Shown here: positions 1 to 8,318 of the stretch, in pieces | Position numbering within the stretch: position 1 is the stretch's first letter | Layout: each line of letters begins with the position of its first letter | From: CAZUSO01 sp964622775 | GTDB lineage: Bacteria; Bacteroidota; Bacteroidia; Chitinophagales; Chitinophagaceae | DNA length: 27,059 nt | Direction: 5' to 3' | Assembly: GCA_964622775.1 (NCBI GenBank) | Contig: CAZUSO010000039.1 | Location: forward strand, 1 to 27,059 | Notes under the pieces: generated by a model | Told to the model about the DNA's origin: nothing | What the model saw: the letters and a program-made list of their open reading frames with translations, nothing else | Databases searched by the model: none | Translations under genes and position numbers: made by a program

Positions 1-48
1 CGGTTTTTAGTTTTTACATAGCAGGGTTGCCTGGGAATATTTTCCGCT

Positions 49-2109
49 TTATTTTCCCTGAATTTCTTCCGTAGCATTTTGCAGCCCGTCATTCAGCACA
101 TCGCCCACCGGCGGGTTGTCCGCAACAGGTTGCACATCGCCCAGCAGGCTGTCTTCCTTAAACGGCCTTTTACCGATCAGCTTTTCCATATCGTCTTTAA
201 ACAGCACTTCTTTCTTCAGTAGCTCTTCCGCAATGGCTTTCACATCAGTCATTTTTTCCCGAAGCAGGGACTTTGTCCTTTCATAAGCGCCCTCTACTAA
301 TTTGCGTACTTCATCATCAATCATTTTCCCGGTTTCTTCGCTGTAAGGCTTATTGAATCCATTTTCCGATTGCGGGTCATAGAAGGAAATATTCCCTATC
401 TTATCGCTCATTCCATAAATAGAGATCATGGCATAGGCCATCTTGGTGACGTGCTGTAGGTCGCTTAATGCTCCCGTAGATATTTTTCCGAATACCAGCT
501 CTTCTACGGCACGGCCTCCCAGAGACATACACATATCATCCAGCAAATGGTCGGTATTACGGATATACATTTCTTTAGGCAGGTATTGTGCATAACCTAA
601 AGCAGCAGCTCCGCGCGGCACGATGGTCACTTTCACTAAAGGGTGCGCATGTTCCAGGTACCAGCCGGCAACGGCATGCCCGGATTCATGGTAGGCAATC
701 ACTTTTTTCTCTTCCGGAGAAATGATTTTATTCTTCTTTTCCAATCCGCCGATCACACGGTCGATAGCATCGTTAAAATCATCCATATTCACTTCGGGCT
801 TTCCCTTACGTGCGGCAATCAATGCGGCTTCATTGCAGATGTTGGCAATATCGGCGCCGGCAAATCCCGGTGTTTGCACCGCCAGCTTTTTGATGTCTAA
901 GTCAGGTGCTTTTTTGATGGGTTTCAGGTGCACTTCAAATATCTTTTCACGGCCTTTCACGTCTGGAACATCAATGCTGATCTGCCGGTCGAAACGACCC
1001 GGGCGCAGCAAGGCACTGTCCAGCACATCGGGGCGGTTGGTGGCTGCCAGAATGATAATGCCGGTCTCACCGCTGAAACCGTCCATTTCAACGAGCAACT
1101 GATTCAGGGTATTTTCCCGCTCGTCATTACTCATGACGGCATTTTTTCCACGGGCGCGCCCGATGGCGTCAATTTCATCAATAAATACGATACAAGGTGA
1201 TTTATCCCGTGCCTGCTTGAACAGGTCGCGTACGCGGCTGGCGCCCACGCCCACAAACATTTCCACAAAATCGGAACCAGACATGGAGAAAAACGGCACC
1301 TGTGCCTCACCGGCCACTGCCTTTGCCAAAAGCGTTTTCCCGGTTCCCGGAGGCCCTACCAATAATGCACCTTTGGGAATTTTACCGCCTAATGAAGTAT
1401 ATTTTTTGGGGTTCCTCAGGAAGTCCACAATTTCCATAACCTCTTCTTTCGCCTCATCTAATCCGGCTACGTCGTTAAAGGTAATGGTTACTTTAGTGCC
1501 TTTTTCGTAAAGCTGCGCCTTGGATTTTCCAATATTAAAAATACCGCCGCCACCTGCGCCGCCACCCATCGGCCCCATTTTACGACTGATGAGCACCAGC
1601 ATGGCTACGATAAAGATCAGGGGCAGGATGAGCGGAAAGATAATATCCCTGAGAACGCTGCCCCGCGATTCTACAATGACCGGAACTTCCGGCTTCCCCT
1701 GCTCCGCCATAATCTTCATCACTTCCGAAAAATTACGATCAAAGACATCGTAGGAGCCGATGTTAAAGCTGAAATCCGGCTCATCGCTGCTGCTGAACCC
1801 GAATGGAGACTGCCGGGCTTTTTCTTTAGCCTCTTCGGGTGTTTTGTCCAGAAATACTTCGGCAATTTCTTTGTTGACGATGATTACTTTTTTTACCTTA
1901 TCCTGCAGGAGGTATTGCTCCCGGAACTTAAGGAAAGAAATATCCTGCGGGGCTGAGGTCGTATTGCTGTTGAAATAGCTCAGTCCGAACAAGGCCAGCA
2001 CAATGAGGCCGTATATCCAATACATATTGAATTTCGGACCCTTGGGCATTGAAGGCTTATTGTCCCGTTGCTGCTGTGGTCTTTGCTGTTGCCTGTTGTT
2101 ATCTTCCAT
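49..2109 (-). CDS. ftsH: ATP-dependent zinc metalloprotease FtsH
   Basis: Membrane-anchored AAA+ protease that unfolds and degrades misfolded membrane proteins and short-lived regulators. Its 686 residues show the whole family layout: a Gln-rich N-terminus (residues 7-15), a first membrane helix at about 29-46, a periplasmic domain, a second helix at about 155-175, and a Gly-rich linker. The AAA module has Walker A GPPGTGKT (252-259), Walker B CIVFIDE (306-312) and the second region of homology ending LLRPGRFDR (about 367-375). The zinc site is HESGH (474-478), with Asp550 as the likely third ligand. The C-terminal tail past about 650 is acidic and low in complexity, as is usual. The ATG start follows rsfS by 63 bp on the same strand, so the two are probably co-transcribed. 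All catalytic residues are present, and the assignment is essentially certain. Confidence 0.98.
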   Translation of the reverse strand: MEDNNRQQQRPQQQRDNKPSMPKGPKFNMYWIYGLIVLALFGLSYFNSNTTSAPQDISFLKFREQYLLQDKVKKVIIVNKEIAEVFLDKTPEEAKEKARQSPFGFSSSDEPDFSFNIGSYDVFDRNFSEVMKIMAEQGKPEVPVIVESRGSVLRDIIFPLILPLIFIVAMLVLISRKMGPMGGGAGGGGIFNIGKSKAQLYEKGTKVTITFNDVAGLDEAKEEVMEIVDFLRNPKKYTSLGGKIPKGALLVGPPGTGKTLLAKAVAGEAQVPFFSMSGSDFVEMFVGVGASRVRDLFKQARDKSPCIVFIDEIDAIGRARGKNAVMSNDERENTLNQLLVEMDGFSGETGIIILAATNRPDVLDSALLRPGRFDRQISIDVPDVKGREKIFEVHLKPIKKAPDLDIKKLAVQTPGFAGADIANICNEAALIAARKGKPEVNMDDFNDAIDRVIGGLEKKNKIISPEEKKVIAYHESGHAVAGWYLEHAHPLVKVTIVPRGAAALGYAQYLPKEMYIRNTDHLLDDMCMSLGGRAVEELVFGKISTGALSDLQHVTKMAYAMISIYGMSDKIGNISFYDPQSENGFNKPYSEETGKMIDDEVRKLVEGAYERTKSLLREKMTDVKAIAEELLKKEVLFKDDMEKLIGKRPFKEDSLLGDVQPVADNPPVGDVLNDGLQNATEEIQGK

Positions 2110-2172
2110 TTACGTTATGCTGATGCGCTTTAAAAAATTGATGTTTGAACCGGGGTGATGGTATGGTTGTGC

Positions 2173-2565
2173 TTATGCATGTTCTTTTTGGTTTGCATCC
2201 ATCCACAAACCCTCAATGTCATAAAATTTGCGTTCCTCCGGACTGAAAATATGGATTACAATATTGACATAATCCACCAGTGTCCAGGCAGGGCCTTCTT
2301 CAAAATGATACGGCTTTTCCTGACATTGCTCCCGAACCTGCTTTTCGATATTGTTTGCTATGGCACTGATCTGAATGCCAGATTGTGCCTCACAGATGAT
2401 AAAAAAATCGGAGACGGCTTCGTCAATTTTCTTTAAATCAAGGGAAACGATTTTTTCGCCTTTCTTTTCCCGGATCGCTTCTATGATCACTTTAAAGAGG
2501 GTACTGTTGCGGCTTAGCCTTTGTACTTTACCGGGCAGGGTTTGCTTGATGGTTGATTGCTCCAA
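2173..2565 (-). CDS. rsfS: Ribosome silencing factor RsfS (DUF143/YbeB family)
   Basis: Small protein that binds ribosomal protein L14 (uL14) and blocks joining of the 30S and 50S subunits, lowering translation during starvation. The 130-residue product has the family core: IREKKGEKIVSLDLKKID, then DFFIICEAQSG, then the Trp/Asp-containing WTLVDYVNIVIHIF segment and the late WMDA. Length is normal for the family. The start is a TTG at 2563-2565. I see no ATG between it and the conserved core, so either TTG is used or the true start lies upstream in an unusual codon. It precedes ftsH on the same strand and diverges from birA. Confidence 0.92.
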   Translation of the reverse strand: MEQSTIKQTLPGKVQRLSRNSTLFKVIIEAIREKKGEKIVSLDLKKIDEAVSDFFIICEAQSGIQISAIANNIEKQVREQCQEKPYHFEEGPAWTLVDYVNIVIHIFSPEERKFYDIEGLWMDANQKEHA

Positions 2566-2739
2566 AACGCTTTCTGAAAATGTTTTTATTAAAAAATAAT
2601 TTTATTGTTGTTTATAACAAAATACTACTGTCGGCTATATATTTTAGCCGGCTACCAAAGTAAAAGCAGTTTTATATGACGGCAATGATCGGGAAAAGTT
2701 TTTATTAAATTATATTGCGTTCAAAATTACAAAAAACTT
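2566..2739. promoter_or_regulatory. Divergent birA / rsfS intergenic region with imperfect palindrome
   Basis: This AT-rich 174-bp gap must hold the promoters of both rsfS (-) and birA (+). It contains an imperfect inverted repeat, GTCGGCTA at 2630-2637 and TAGCCGGC at 2645-2652, with a 7-bp A/T spacer and one mismatched arm position. I found no clean TAnnTTTG box. The nearest on the + strand is TATATTG at about 2713. The repeat could be an operator or part of a 5' leader hairpin. No regulator is inferred. Confidence 0.4.
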
Positions 2740-3501
2740 TTGGCTCCGTTTTCATATAAAAAACACCCGTCCTGGTTGCATTACTATGATACTATAGACA
2801 GTACCAATATATGTGCCACACAGCGTATCAATGCAGGAATGGCACAAAACGGCGATGTGATTTGGGCAGGCCATCAGCTTCAGGGCAGGGGACAGCGGGG
2901 ACGTGTATGGGAAGATGTGCCCGGCGCAAATATCGCTATGAGCCTCATTGTCAGGGTTAATCTTGCCGGTGCTAAATATGCAGTATTATGTATGCTGGTA
3001 GCGCATATTGTAGAACGCTATCTTTTCTTATTATATCCGGGATGGCAGACTGCCATAAAATGGCCTAACGATATATATATTAATGACAAAAAGGCATCCG
3101 GAATTCTGATTGAAAATATCTGGAAAGGCTCCTCCTGGCAATATTCCATTATCGGTATCGGCATTAATGTAAACCAAAGTATTTTTCCCCGGGAACTGAC
3201 CAATGCCACATCTTTGGCTATTGAAAGCGGTGAAACTTATGATTTGCCGGAGATTATTGCCAATATCCGGTCGGGTATTCTGAATTATTTGCTGGTATTG
3301 GGAGCTCATGAACAGGAGATAATAGATACCTACAACCAGCGTCTTTTCCGGCGCGGCAAAGAAGTGGCTTTCCTGGATGTAAGCACGGGCAGGAAATTCC
3401 AGGCTTTTGTGCAGGAAGTAGATCCGGACGGAAAATTAGTATTGCTCACCTCGACCGGAATTGAGCATTACGAATTTGGCAGCATTCAATGGATACTTTA
3501 A
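2740..3501 (+). CDS. birA: Biotin--[acetyl-CoA-carboxylase] ligase (monofunctional BirA)
   Basis: Activates biotin with ATP and attaches it to the lysine of the biotin carboxyl carrier protein of acetyl-CoA carboxylase. Visible motifs are TIDSTN (18-23), the biotinyl-AMP loop GRGQRGR (49-55), KWPND (107-111), KASGILIE (118-125) and GIGINVN (139-145), followed by a small C-terminal SH3-like domain. At 253 residues it lacks the N-terminal winged helix of E. coli BirA, so it should not repress biotin genes. The reading frame has no ATG near its beginning, and TTG at 2740 is the best start, just before the conserved first strand. Its stop lies 3 bp from the stop of the convergent outer-membrane protein gene. 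Confidence 0.93.
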   Translation: MAPFSYKKHPSWLHYYDTIDSTNICATQRINAGMAQNGDVIWAGHQLQGRGQRGRVWEDVPGANIAMSLIVRVNLAGAKYAVLCMLVAHIVERYLFLLYPGWQTAIKWPNDIYINDKKASGILIENIWKGSSWQYSIIGIGINVNQSIFPRELTNATSLAIESGETYDLPEIIANIRSGILNYLLVLGAHEQEIIDTYNQRLFRRGKEVAFLDVSTGRKFQAFVQEVDPDGKLVLLTSTGIEHYEFGSIQWIL

Positions 3502-3504
3502 CGG

Positions 3505-4170
3505 TCAGAAGAGATAACCGAGCCGGAACGAAAACAGATTATTGACCTGGTCGCGACCATTGCGGGCAATTTCGGGGGCGTAAAATGCCAGCCGGATGGG
3601 TGTAATGCCATATTGAAAACGTGCGTCAAAAATAAGATGACGCCACACGTAAGAGAATCCGATTATGCCGTCCACAGCCCATTTTTTATACGGATAAAGT
3701 GATGCGTCAATATAATAAGGAAAATAGGTGTCGAAAAATTCTTTTGTACTGACCAGAGCATTATACGATGCACCAACGCTTATATGCAACTGCGGTGTGT
3801 AATAAAAGTGCAGCATGACCGGCGCTTCGGCATAATTCAGTTTCATGGTGTATTTTTCAAAAAATGAGCCTACCTGTCCGTTTGAAGCATTATGCACGCC
3901 GATGCTTCCTTTTTGCGAATAGAGCAATTCAAGACTTGCTCCAAACCGTTTGGAAAAATTGGTATAAACAATCCCGCCTGCATTCAGGCCGGCACGATGA
4001 TAGCCGGCATAATTATCACCATCCACCTGGGCAGCGTTAAGTCCTACCAGAAAACCACCGATAAAGGGGCGTGTTCCGTCAAATAGCTGTACATTGTCGC
4101 CGTAGTCCTGCGCCCGCAGCATTGTGGCGCATGTCATACAAATCATTAAAAGGAGCAATGTTTTTCGCAT
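3505..4170 (-). CDS. PorT-like outer-membrane beta-barrel protein
   Basis: Predicted secreted outer-membrane protein of 221 residues. It opens with a clear signal peptide (MRKTLLLLMICMTC, cleavage after LRA before QDYGD). Alternating hydrophobic and aromatic strands follow, including GFLVGLNAAQVDGDNYAGY and LELLYSQKGS, and it ends in a strand closing with FSFRLGYLF, a typical barrel C-terminus with terminal Phe. The pattern matches the PorT / outer-membrane beta-barrel family common in Bacteroidota. The substrate or role is unknown. It is the last gene of a four-gene minus-strand run, 42 bp after the glycosyltransferase, so a link with surface glycan work is possible but only inferred from position. 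Confidence 0.75.
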   Translation of the reverse strand: MRKTLLLLMICMTCATMLRAQDYGDNVQLFDGTRPFIGGFLVGLNAAQVDGDNYAGYHRAGLNAGGIVYTNFSKRFGASLELLYSQKGSIGVHNASNGQVGSFFEKYTMKLNYAEAPVMLHFYYTPQLHISVGASYNALVSTKEFFDTYFPYYIDASLYPYKKWAVDGIIGFSYVWRHLIFDARFQYGITPIRLAFYAPEIARNGRDQVNNLFSFRLGYLF

Positions 4171-4212
4171 AATCCGGTATGATAAAATGTTAGGGAAGCT
4201 TTACTCAGGCTG

Positions 4213-5172
4213 CTAAAGCTTGAGCTTCTCTTCTATGAGATATTGATTGCGTTCAGGGGCATTGCGCACCACTAATTCCGCTATAAACCCCGACAGAAAA
4301 AACATACAGCCGATCACCATGCAAATAAGCGCCAGCATCAGCACGGGTCGGTTGCTTAAATAATAATCATCGAAATAAAACTTGGCAAACACCATGTACG
4401 CCGTAATAAAAAAGCCGGCGATAAACATCAGCAGCCCTACGGGACCGAAAAAGTGCATCGGCTTTTTCCCGAATTTACCTACAAACTGAACCGTCATTAA
4501 ATCCAATAAGCCATTGACAAAGCGCTCCCAGCCGAATTTGGACACACCATATTTTCGGGCGCGGTGCTGCACTACTTTTTCGCCTATTTTTTTATATCCT
4601 GCATTTTTGGCCAGCACGGGAATGTACCGGTGCATCTCTCCGTAAATCTCAATACTCTTGACCACCCGGCGATTATAGGCTTTCAGCCCGCAGTTGAAAT
4701 CATGCAGCCGGATACCGCTCATGCTTCGTGTAACGGCATTAAAAAACCGGGAGGGCAGATTTTTGGTCAGGGTATTATCGTAACGTTTCTTTTTCCAGCC
4801 GCTCACCAGATCAAATTTATCTTCAGCAATCATCTTGTATAGTTCGGGCAATTCATCAGGACTGTCCTGCAAATCTGCATCCATAGTTACTACCACCTCC
4901 CCAGCTGCTGCCCTGAACCCTTCATTGAGCGCTGCGCTTTTACCGTAATTCCGCTGAAACTTGATGGCCTTGATGGACGGATTTTCCCGGGATAATTGCT
5001 GAATAACTTCCCAACTGTTATCTGTGCTGCCGTCATCAATATATATGATCTCGTAGCGATATCCGTTTTCGCGGGCTACACGGTTTATCCATTCGCTTAG
5101 CTCCGGAAGCGATTCCGATTCATTCAGTAAAGGAATGATGATGGACAGGTCTGTGTGCTGATGCTCGTTCAA
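4213..5172 (-). CDS. Family 2 glycosyltransferase, polyprenyl-phosphate type, with two C-terminal membrane helices
   Basis: GT-A fold glycosyltransferase of the DPM1/GtrB/ArnC-like group, which usually moves a sugar from a nucleotide donor to a polyprenyl phosphate at the cytoplasmic membrane. The N-terminal domain carries SIIIPLLNE (10-18), DDGSTD (46-51), NYGKSAALNEGF (75-86) and the metal-binding DADLQD (98-103). Residues 155-175 (RLHDFNCGLKAYNRRVV) match the conserved acceptor region of this group. Two hydrophobic helices follow at about 240-262 and 277-300. Length (319) is normal. The gene lies 32 bp after the DUF4199 gene and 42 bp before the barrel gene, consistent with one transcript. 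Sugar and acceptor are not readable from sequence. Confidence 0.9.
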   Translation of the reverse strand: MNEHQHTDLSIIIPLLNESESLPELSEWINRVARENGYRYEIIYIDDGSTDNSWEVIQQLSRENPSIKAIKFQRNYGKSAALNEGFRAAAGEVVVTMDADLQDSPDELPELYKMIAEDKFDLVSGWKKKRYDNTLTKNLPSRFFNAVTRSMSGIRLHDFNCGLKAYNRRVVKSIEIYGEMHRYIPVLAKNAGYKKIGEKVVQHRARKYGVSKFGWERFVNGLLDLMTVQFVGKFGKKPMHFFGPVGLLMFIAGFFITAYMVFAKFYFDDYYLSNRPVLMLALICMVIGCMFFLSGFIAELVVRNAPERNQYLIEEKLKL

Positions 5173-5204
5173 AATTCAAATAATGCTTTATAGTACTTCA
5201 GGGG

Positions 5205-5747
5205 TTAAAACGGTTGTGGATTTTTATTCTTTTTGGTAATTAAAGCGCCAATCAATGCCCCCAGTAAGCCCCAGAAAACAAAAGAGAAAACTGTTCCGGC
5301 AACAAGGAGGATGGAATAGAATTTTTCTGTGATACTTAAAGCCTTGTCCATCGTATCTTCTTCCATGTTGTTTTTCTCCATTTCCATACGGGCGAGCTCC
5401 ATAGCATGTTCCCGGATTTCGGGGAAAATATAGTTTGACAATAAGCCCCATACGATCATGATGACAGTGATAAGGGCAATCATGCGGAATGCCTTTCCGA
5501 AAACATTGCCGAAGGTAACCTGTCCCTGTTGTTGTTTACCGTATGCAGCGCACATTAAGATGATTCCGACAATATGAATGAGTATCGAAATGTACTGTGT
5601 CCAGCTATCATAAGCAAAACTGGTAAAATGAAATCCCAGGGATACAACGATCAAAATAATGGACACAATGAGGCCATAGGTCATGGGCAGATTCCGGGTA
5701 TTCTGCGGCGTTTGTGGTGTCTGATTTTCCAATATGGTTTGTTCCAT
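5205..5747 (-). CDS. DUF4199 family membrane protein
   Basis: Integral membrane protein of 180 residues with four predicted helices: about 22-42, 50-70, 85-108 and 145-170. Between the second and third is the signature VTFGNVFGKAFRMIALIT, typical of DUF4199, and after the third a charged, Met/Glu-rich loop (ELARMEMEKNNMEEDTMDKA) that the family also has. Function is unknown. It sits 12 bp after the dihydroorotase-like gene and 32 bp before the glycosyltransferase, an order I recall as recurrent in Bacteroidota. That points to a shared transcript rather than a defined pathway. Confidence 0.8.
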   Translation of the reverse strand: MEQTILENQTPQTPQNTRNLPMTYGLIVSIILIVVSLGFHFTSFAYDSWTQYISILIHIVGIILMCAAYGKQQQGQVTFGNVFGKAFRMIALITVIMIVWGLLSNYIFPEIREHAMELARMEMEKNNMEEDTMDKALSITEKFYSILLVAGTVFSFVFWGLLGALIGALITKKNKNPQPF

Positions 5748-5759
5748 AATTTACCTGAT

Positions 5760-6998
5760 TTAATTGAGTTGAAAAATTTTTCCTGTCATCTCGTGGTTGA
5801 ACAGGGGTGAATTGACGGCAAGGGATTGTTTATTACCGGTTGTATAAATCCATTTGGTGTCTGTGTCAAAGATAGTAATATTAGCCGGTTGTGCTTTTTG
5901 AATATGGGACTCCGGTAGTTTAAACAGCTTGCGCGGATGTTCTGAGAGCAATTGCACCCATCTTTCCATACTGATTTGCGGCGCAGCCATCAGCAGCATA
6001 TTCCAGCAGGTTTCCTGGCTGATCATGCCCGGCTGTGCGTATTCAAACTCTTTTTCCTTGGCATCCCAGTCCTGTGGACGATGGTGCGAGGCAATGCAGT
6101 CAATAGTGCCGTCTTCCAGCCCTTTGACCAGCGCTTTACGATCGGTTTCGGTACGCAGCGCCGGTTCTGTTTTGAACACGCTTTCATAAGCGCTTAAGTT
6201 CTTGTCGGTATAAAGCAAATGATAAGGCGTTACGGAGCAGGTGATCTGCAATCCTTCCTTTTTAGCCTGGCGAATCAGTTTCAGACCTTCTGCGCTGCTT
6301 ACGCCGGATATATGCAGGCGTGATTGCGTATAGCGAAGCAGTTCCAGGTCGCGGTGGATTATCATTGGCTCCGCAATAGCCGGAATGCCGCTCATGCCCA
6401 ACTGTACGCTCATCGCTCCTTCATGCATCAGGCCGCCGGAGGCTAAGGCCTGGTGAACCGGAAGCTGCACCAGTATTCCGTCAAATGCTTTAACGTATTC
6501 CAGTGCTTTCAGCATGAGGCCTGCGTTTTGCAGCGGATGCCATCCATCCGTAAAAGCAATAGCGCCCTGAGCCTGCATATCCATCATTTCCGCCAGCTCT
6601 TTGCCTTCCGTTTGTTTACTGACAGCGCCCATGACATGCAGCGATACTCTGTTGCCCTGGCTTTTCTGCTGCACATATTCTACCATAGCCTTATTGCTGA
6701 TTAGGGGAATGGTATTCGGGACAAGCAACACATCGGTGAAGCCTCCTGCTGCTGCTGCTTTCAGGCCGGAAGAAATGGTTTCCTTTTGCTCAAATCCAGG
6801 ATCGCAATAGTCCGCAAAAACATCAACCCATCCGGGACTTACAAACAGATTTTTACCGGTAATTTTTTTTTGAGCCGTAGTTTTTATGGATTTACCGATA
6901 GCGGATATCGTATTGTGCTCAATTAAAATATCCACCTGTTTCCCATGATAAGCAGACTGGGAATCAATTACAGTGGCGCTTTTTATTAAAAAGGACAT
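5760..6998 (-). CDS. Dihydroorotase-like protein lacking the catalytic metal site (PyrC paralogue)
   Basis: Amidohydrolase-fold protein of 412 residues that aligns end to end with type I dihydroorotase, the third enzyme of pyrimidine synthesis. The active-site positions are replaced. The metal-binding HxH after GxxD becomes F61-A-D63 (GWVDVFADY), the following REPG is CDPG, the metal His in the usual IAHVS is Gly (HISGVSS, 229-235), and the catalytic Asp in the usual IATDHAPH is His (IASHHRPQ, 302-309). Such inactive paralogues are known as structural partners of aspartate transcarbamoylase in Pseudomonas. A similar role here is inference. The ATG at 6998 is preferred over an in-frame TTG at 7010, which overlaps the promoter box. 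It is the first gene of the four-gene run. Confidence 0.85.
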   Translation of the reverse strand: MSFLIKSATVIDSQSAYHGKQVDILIEHNTISAIGKSIKTTAQKKITGKNLFVSPGWVDVFADYCDPGFEQKETISSGLKAAAAGGFTDVLLVPNTIPLISNKAMVEYVQQKSQGNRVSLHVMGAVSKQTEGKELAEMMDMQAQGAIAFTDGWHPLQNAGLMLKALEYVKAFDGILVQLPVHQALASGGLMHEGAMSVQLGMSGIPAIAEPMIIHRDLELLRYTQSRLHISGVSSAEGLKLIRQAKKEGLQITCSVTPYHLLYTDKNLSAYESVFKTEPALRTETDRKALVKGLEDGTIDCIASHHRPQDWDAKEKEFEYAQPGMISQETCWNMLLMAAPQISMERWVQLLSEHPRKLFKLPESHIQKAQPANITIFDTDTKWIYTTGNKQSLAVNSPLFNHEMTGKIFQLN

Positions 6999-7007
6999 AT
7001 TAAGCAG

Positions 7008-7015
7008 CAAATGTA
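7008..7015 (-). promoter_or_regulatory. -7 box TACATTTG of the dihydroorotase-like operon
   Basis: An exact TAnnTTTG match on the minus strand ends 10 nt before the ATG at 6998. No clear TTTG element is seen 19-20 nt upstream, so only the -7 box is supported. If used, the leader would be only a few nucleotides long. Confidence 0.5.
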
Positions 7016-7097
7016 AAAATTTTATTGAAAGGATTCGTGTTTCCGAACGCTTATTGCCTTATAAGTTTTTATTGGAGCATATCTTTTATTTGTTACC

Positions 7098-7105
7098 TAC
7101 CTTTG
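7098..7105 (+). promoter_or_regulatory. -7 box TACCTTTG of mrp
   Basis: An exact TAnnTTTG match lies 31 nt before the mrp ATG. The nearest upstream TTG (7072-7074) is 23 nt away, longer than the usual 19-20. It gives a leader of about 25 nt. Confidence 0.5.
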
Positions 7106-7136
7106 ACAAAGTTTTTGGATAAATTGATTACTAACG

Positions 7137-8234
7137 ATGGCTGAAAATACAATTACAGAAGAAGCAATTTTAAAGGCGCTGGGCCAGGTGGACGACCCGG
7201 ATCTGGGTAAAGATATCGTAACGTTGAATATGGTAAAAGACCTTAAGATCGAAGGCAGAAATATTTCTTTTACCGTGGAGCTGACTACACCGGCCTGCCC
7301 GATGAAGGATATGATTCAGAAAGCCTGCGTCAGTGCAATCCGGATCTTCGTGGATAAAGAAGCGGATGTGTCGGTTACCATGGGTTCCCGTGTTAATTCC
7401 AACAGAAAAGACGGCGGATCGGTTCTGCCGAAAGTGAAAAACATTATTGCTGTAGCATCGGGGAAAGGTGGTGTGGGAAAATCAACGGTTTCCACCAATT
7501 TAGCATTGGCATTGGCGGAACAAGGCGCTCGTGTAGGCATTCTTGATGCGGACATTTACGGGCCTTCCGTTCCTCTGATGCTCGGCATCCAGGGAGAGCG
7601 GCCTATGATGCGGAATGTAGGGGAAAAAGGCATGATTGAGCCGATCGACCGTTATGGTATGAAGGTGATGTCCATAGGTTTGCTGGTAGATGAGAAACAG
7701 GCGGTGATATGGCGCGGTCCGATGGCCACTTCGGCATTGCGCCAGTTTATTACGGATGTATATTGGGAGGATTTGGATTATTTAATTGTTGACCTTCCGC
7801 CGGGCACCGGCGACATTCACCTGACTTTGGTGCAGACCTTACCTATAACAGGCGCCGTAATCGTAACCACCCCGCAGCAGGTTGCCATGGCGGATGCCAA
7901 AAAGGCCATGATGATGTTTAAGCAGGGGCAGATCAATGTGCCGATTCTGGGCATCGTGGAAAATATGGCTTATTTTACCCCGGCGGAATTGCCGGAAAAC
8001 AAATATTACCTGTTTGGAAAAGACGGTGGGAAGCAGCTTGCCGAACAGTTTGAGGTGCCTTTCCTGGGTGAAGTGCCCCTCATTCAAAGTATCCGCGAAG
8101 GCGGCGATTGCGGTATTCCGGCGGTCATCAATGATGAGCCGGTTTCTCAGAAAGCCTTCATGGATATTGCACAACAGGTTGCCCGAAGCATATCAATGCG
8201 TAATGCGGGCGTGAAAGAGCTGCTGGCGGTTTGA
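7137..8234 (+). CDS. mrp: Mrp/ApbC-type P-loop ATPase, iron-sulfur cluster carrier
   Basis: Soluble ATPase of the Mrp/NBP35 family, thought to carry and deliver iron-sulfur clusters. Residues 1-85 form a MIP18 (DUF59) domain with VDDPDLGKDIVTL and TPACPM (51-56). The rest is the MinD-like ATPase with deviant Walker A SGKGGVGKS (108-116), LDADIYGPS (136-144) and VDLPPGTGD (218-226). The CxxC that bridges the cluster in many homologues after ENMxYF is absent: here it reads ENMAYFTPAELPENKYY (275-291). I recall this form as usual in Bacteroidota. The remaining cysteines (54, 64, 325) do not form a CxxC. Length (365) is normal. Confidence 0.93.
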   Translation: MAENTITEEAILKALGQVDDPDLGKDIVTLNMVKDLKIEGRNISFTVELTTPACPMKDMIQKACVSAIRIFVDKEADVSVTMGSRVNSNRKDGGSVLPKVKNIIAVASGKGGVGKSTVSTNLALALAEQGARVGILDADIYGPSVPLMLGIQGERPMMRNVGEKGMIEPIDRYGMKVMSIGLLVDEKQAVIWRGPMATSALRQFITDVYWEDLDYLIVDLPPGTGDIHLTLVQTLPITGAVIVTTPQQVAMADAKKAMMMFKQGQINVPILGIVENMAYFTPAELPENKYYLFGKDGGKQLAEQFEVPFLGEVPLIQSIREGGDCGIPAVINDEPVSQKAFMDIAQQVARSISMRNAGVKELLAV

Positions 8235-8268
8235 TAGCGTTTAAATTGAGTATATACAAAAAAAATGC

Positions 8269-8306
8269 AAAAGCAGCGATGACCAATTTATCATCGCTGC
8301 TTTTTT
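8269..8306. terminator. Bidirectional rho-independent terminator between mrp and fabD
   Basis: A 14-bp perfect stem (8269-8282 with 8291-8304) has an 8-nt loop. It starts with AAAA and ends with a T-run, so it can work on both strands. It lies in the 84-bp gap between the convergent mrp and fabD genes. Confidence 0.9.
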
Positions 8307-8318
8307 CGCAGGAAGTTT

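Noticed and set aside
722..1102. Plus-strand open frame of 126 codons inside ftsH
   Set aside because: Entirely antisense to the AAA domain of ftsH, low-complexity Ser/Arg-rich translation, no family resemblance.
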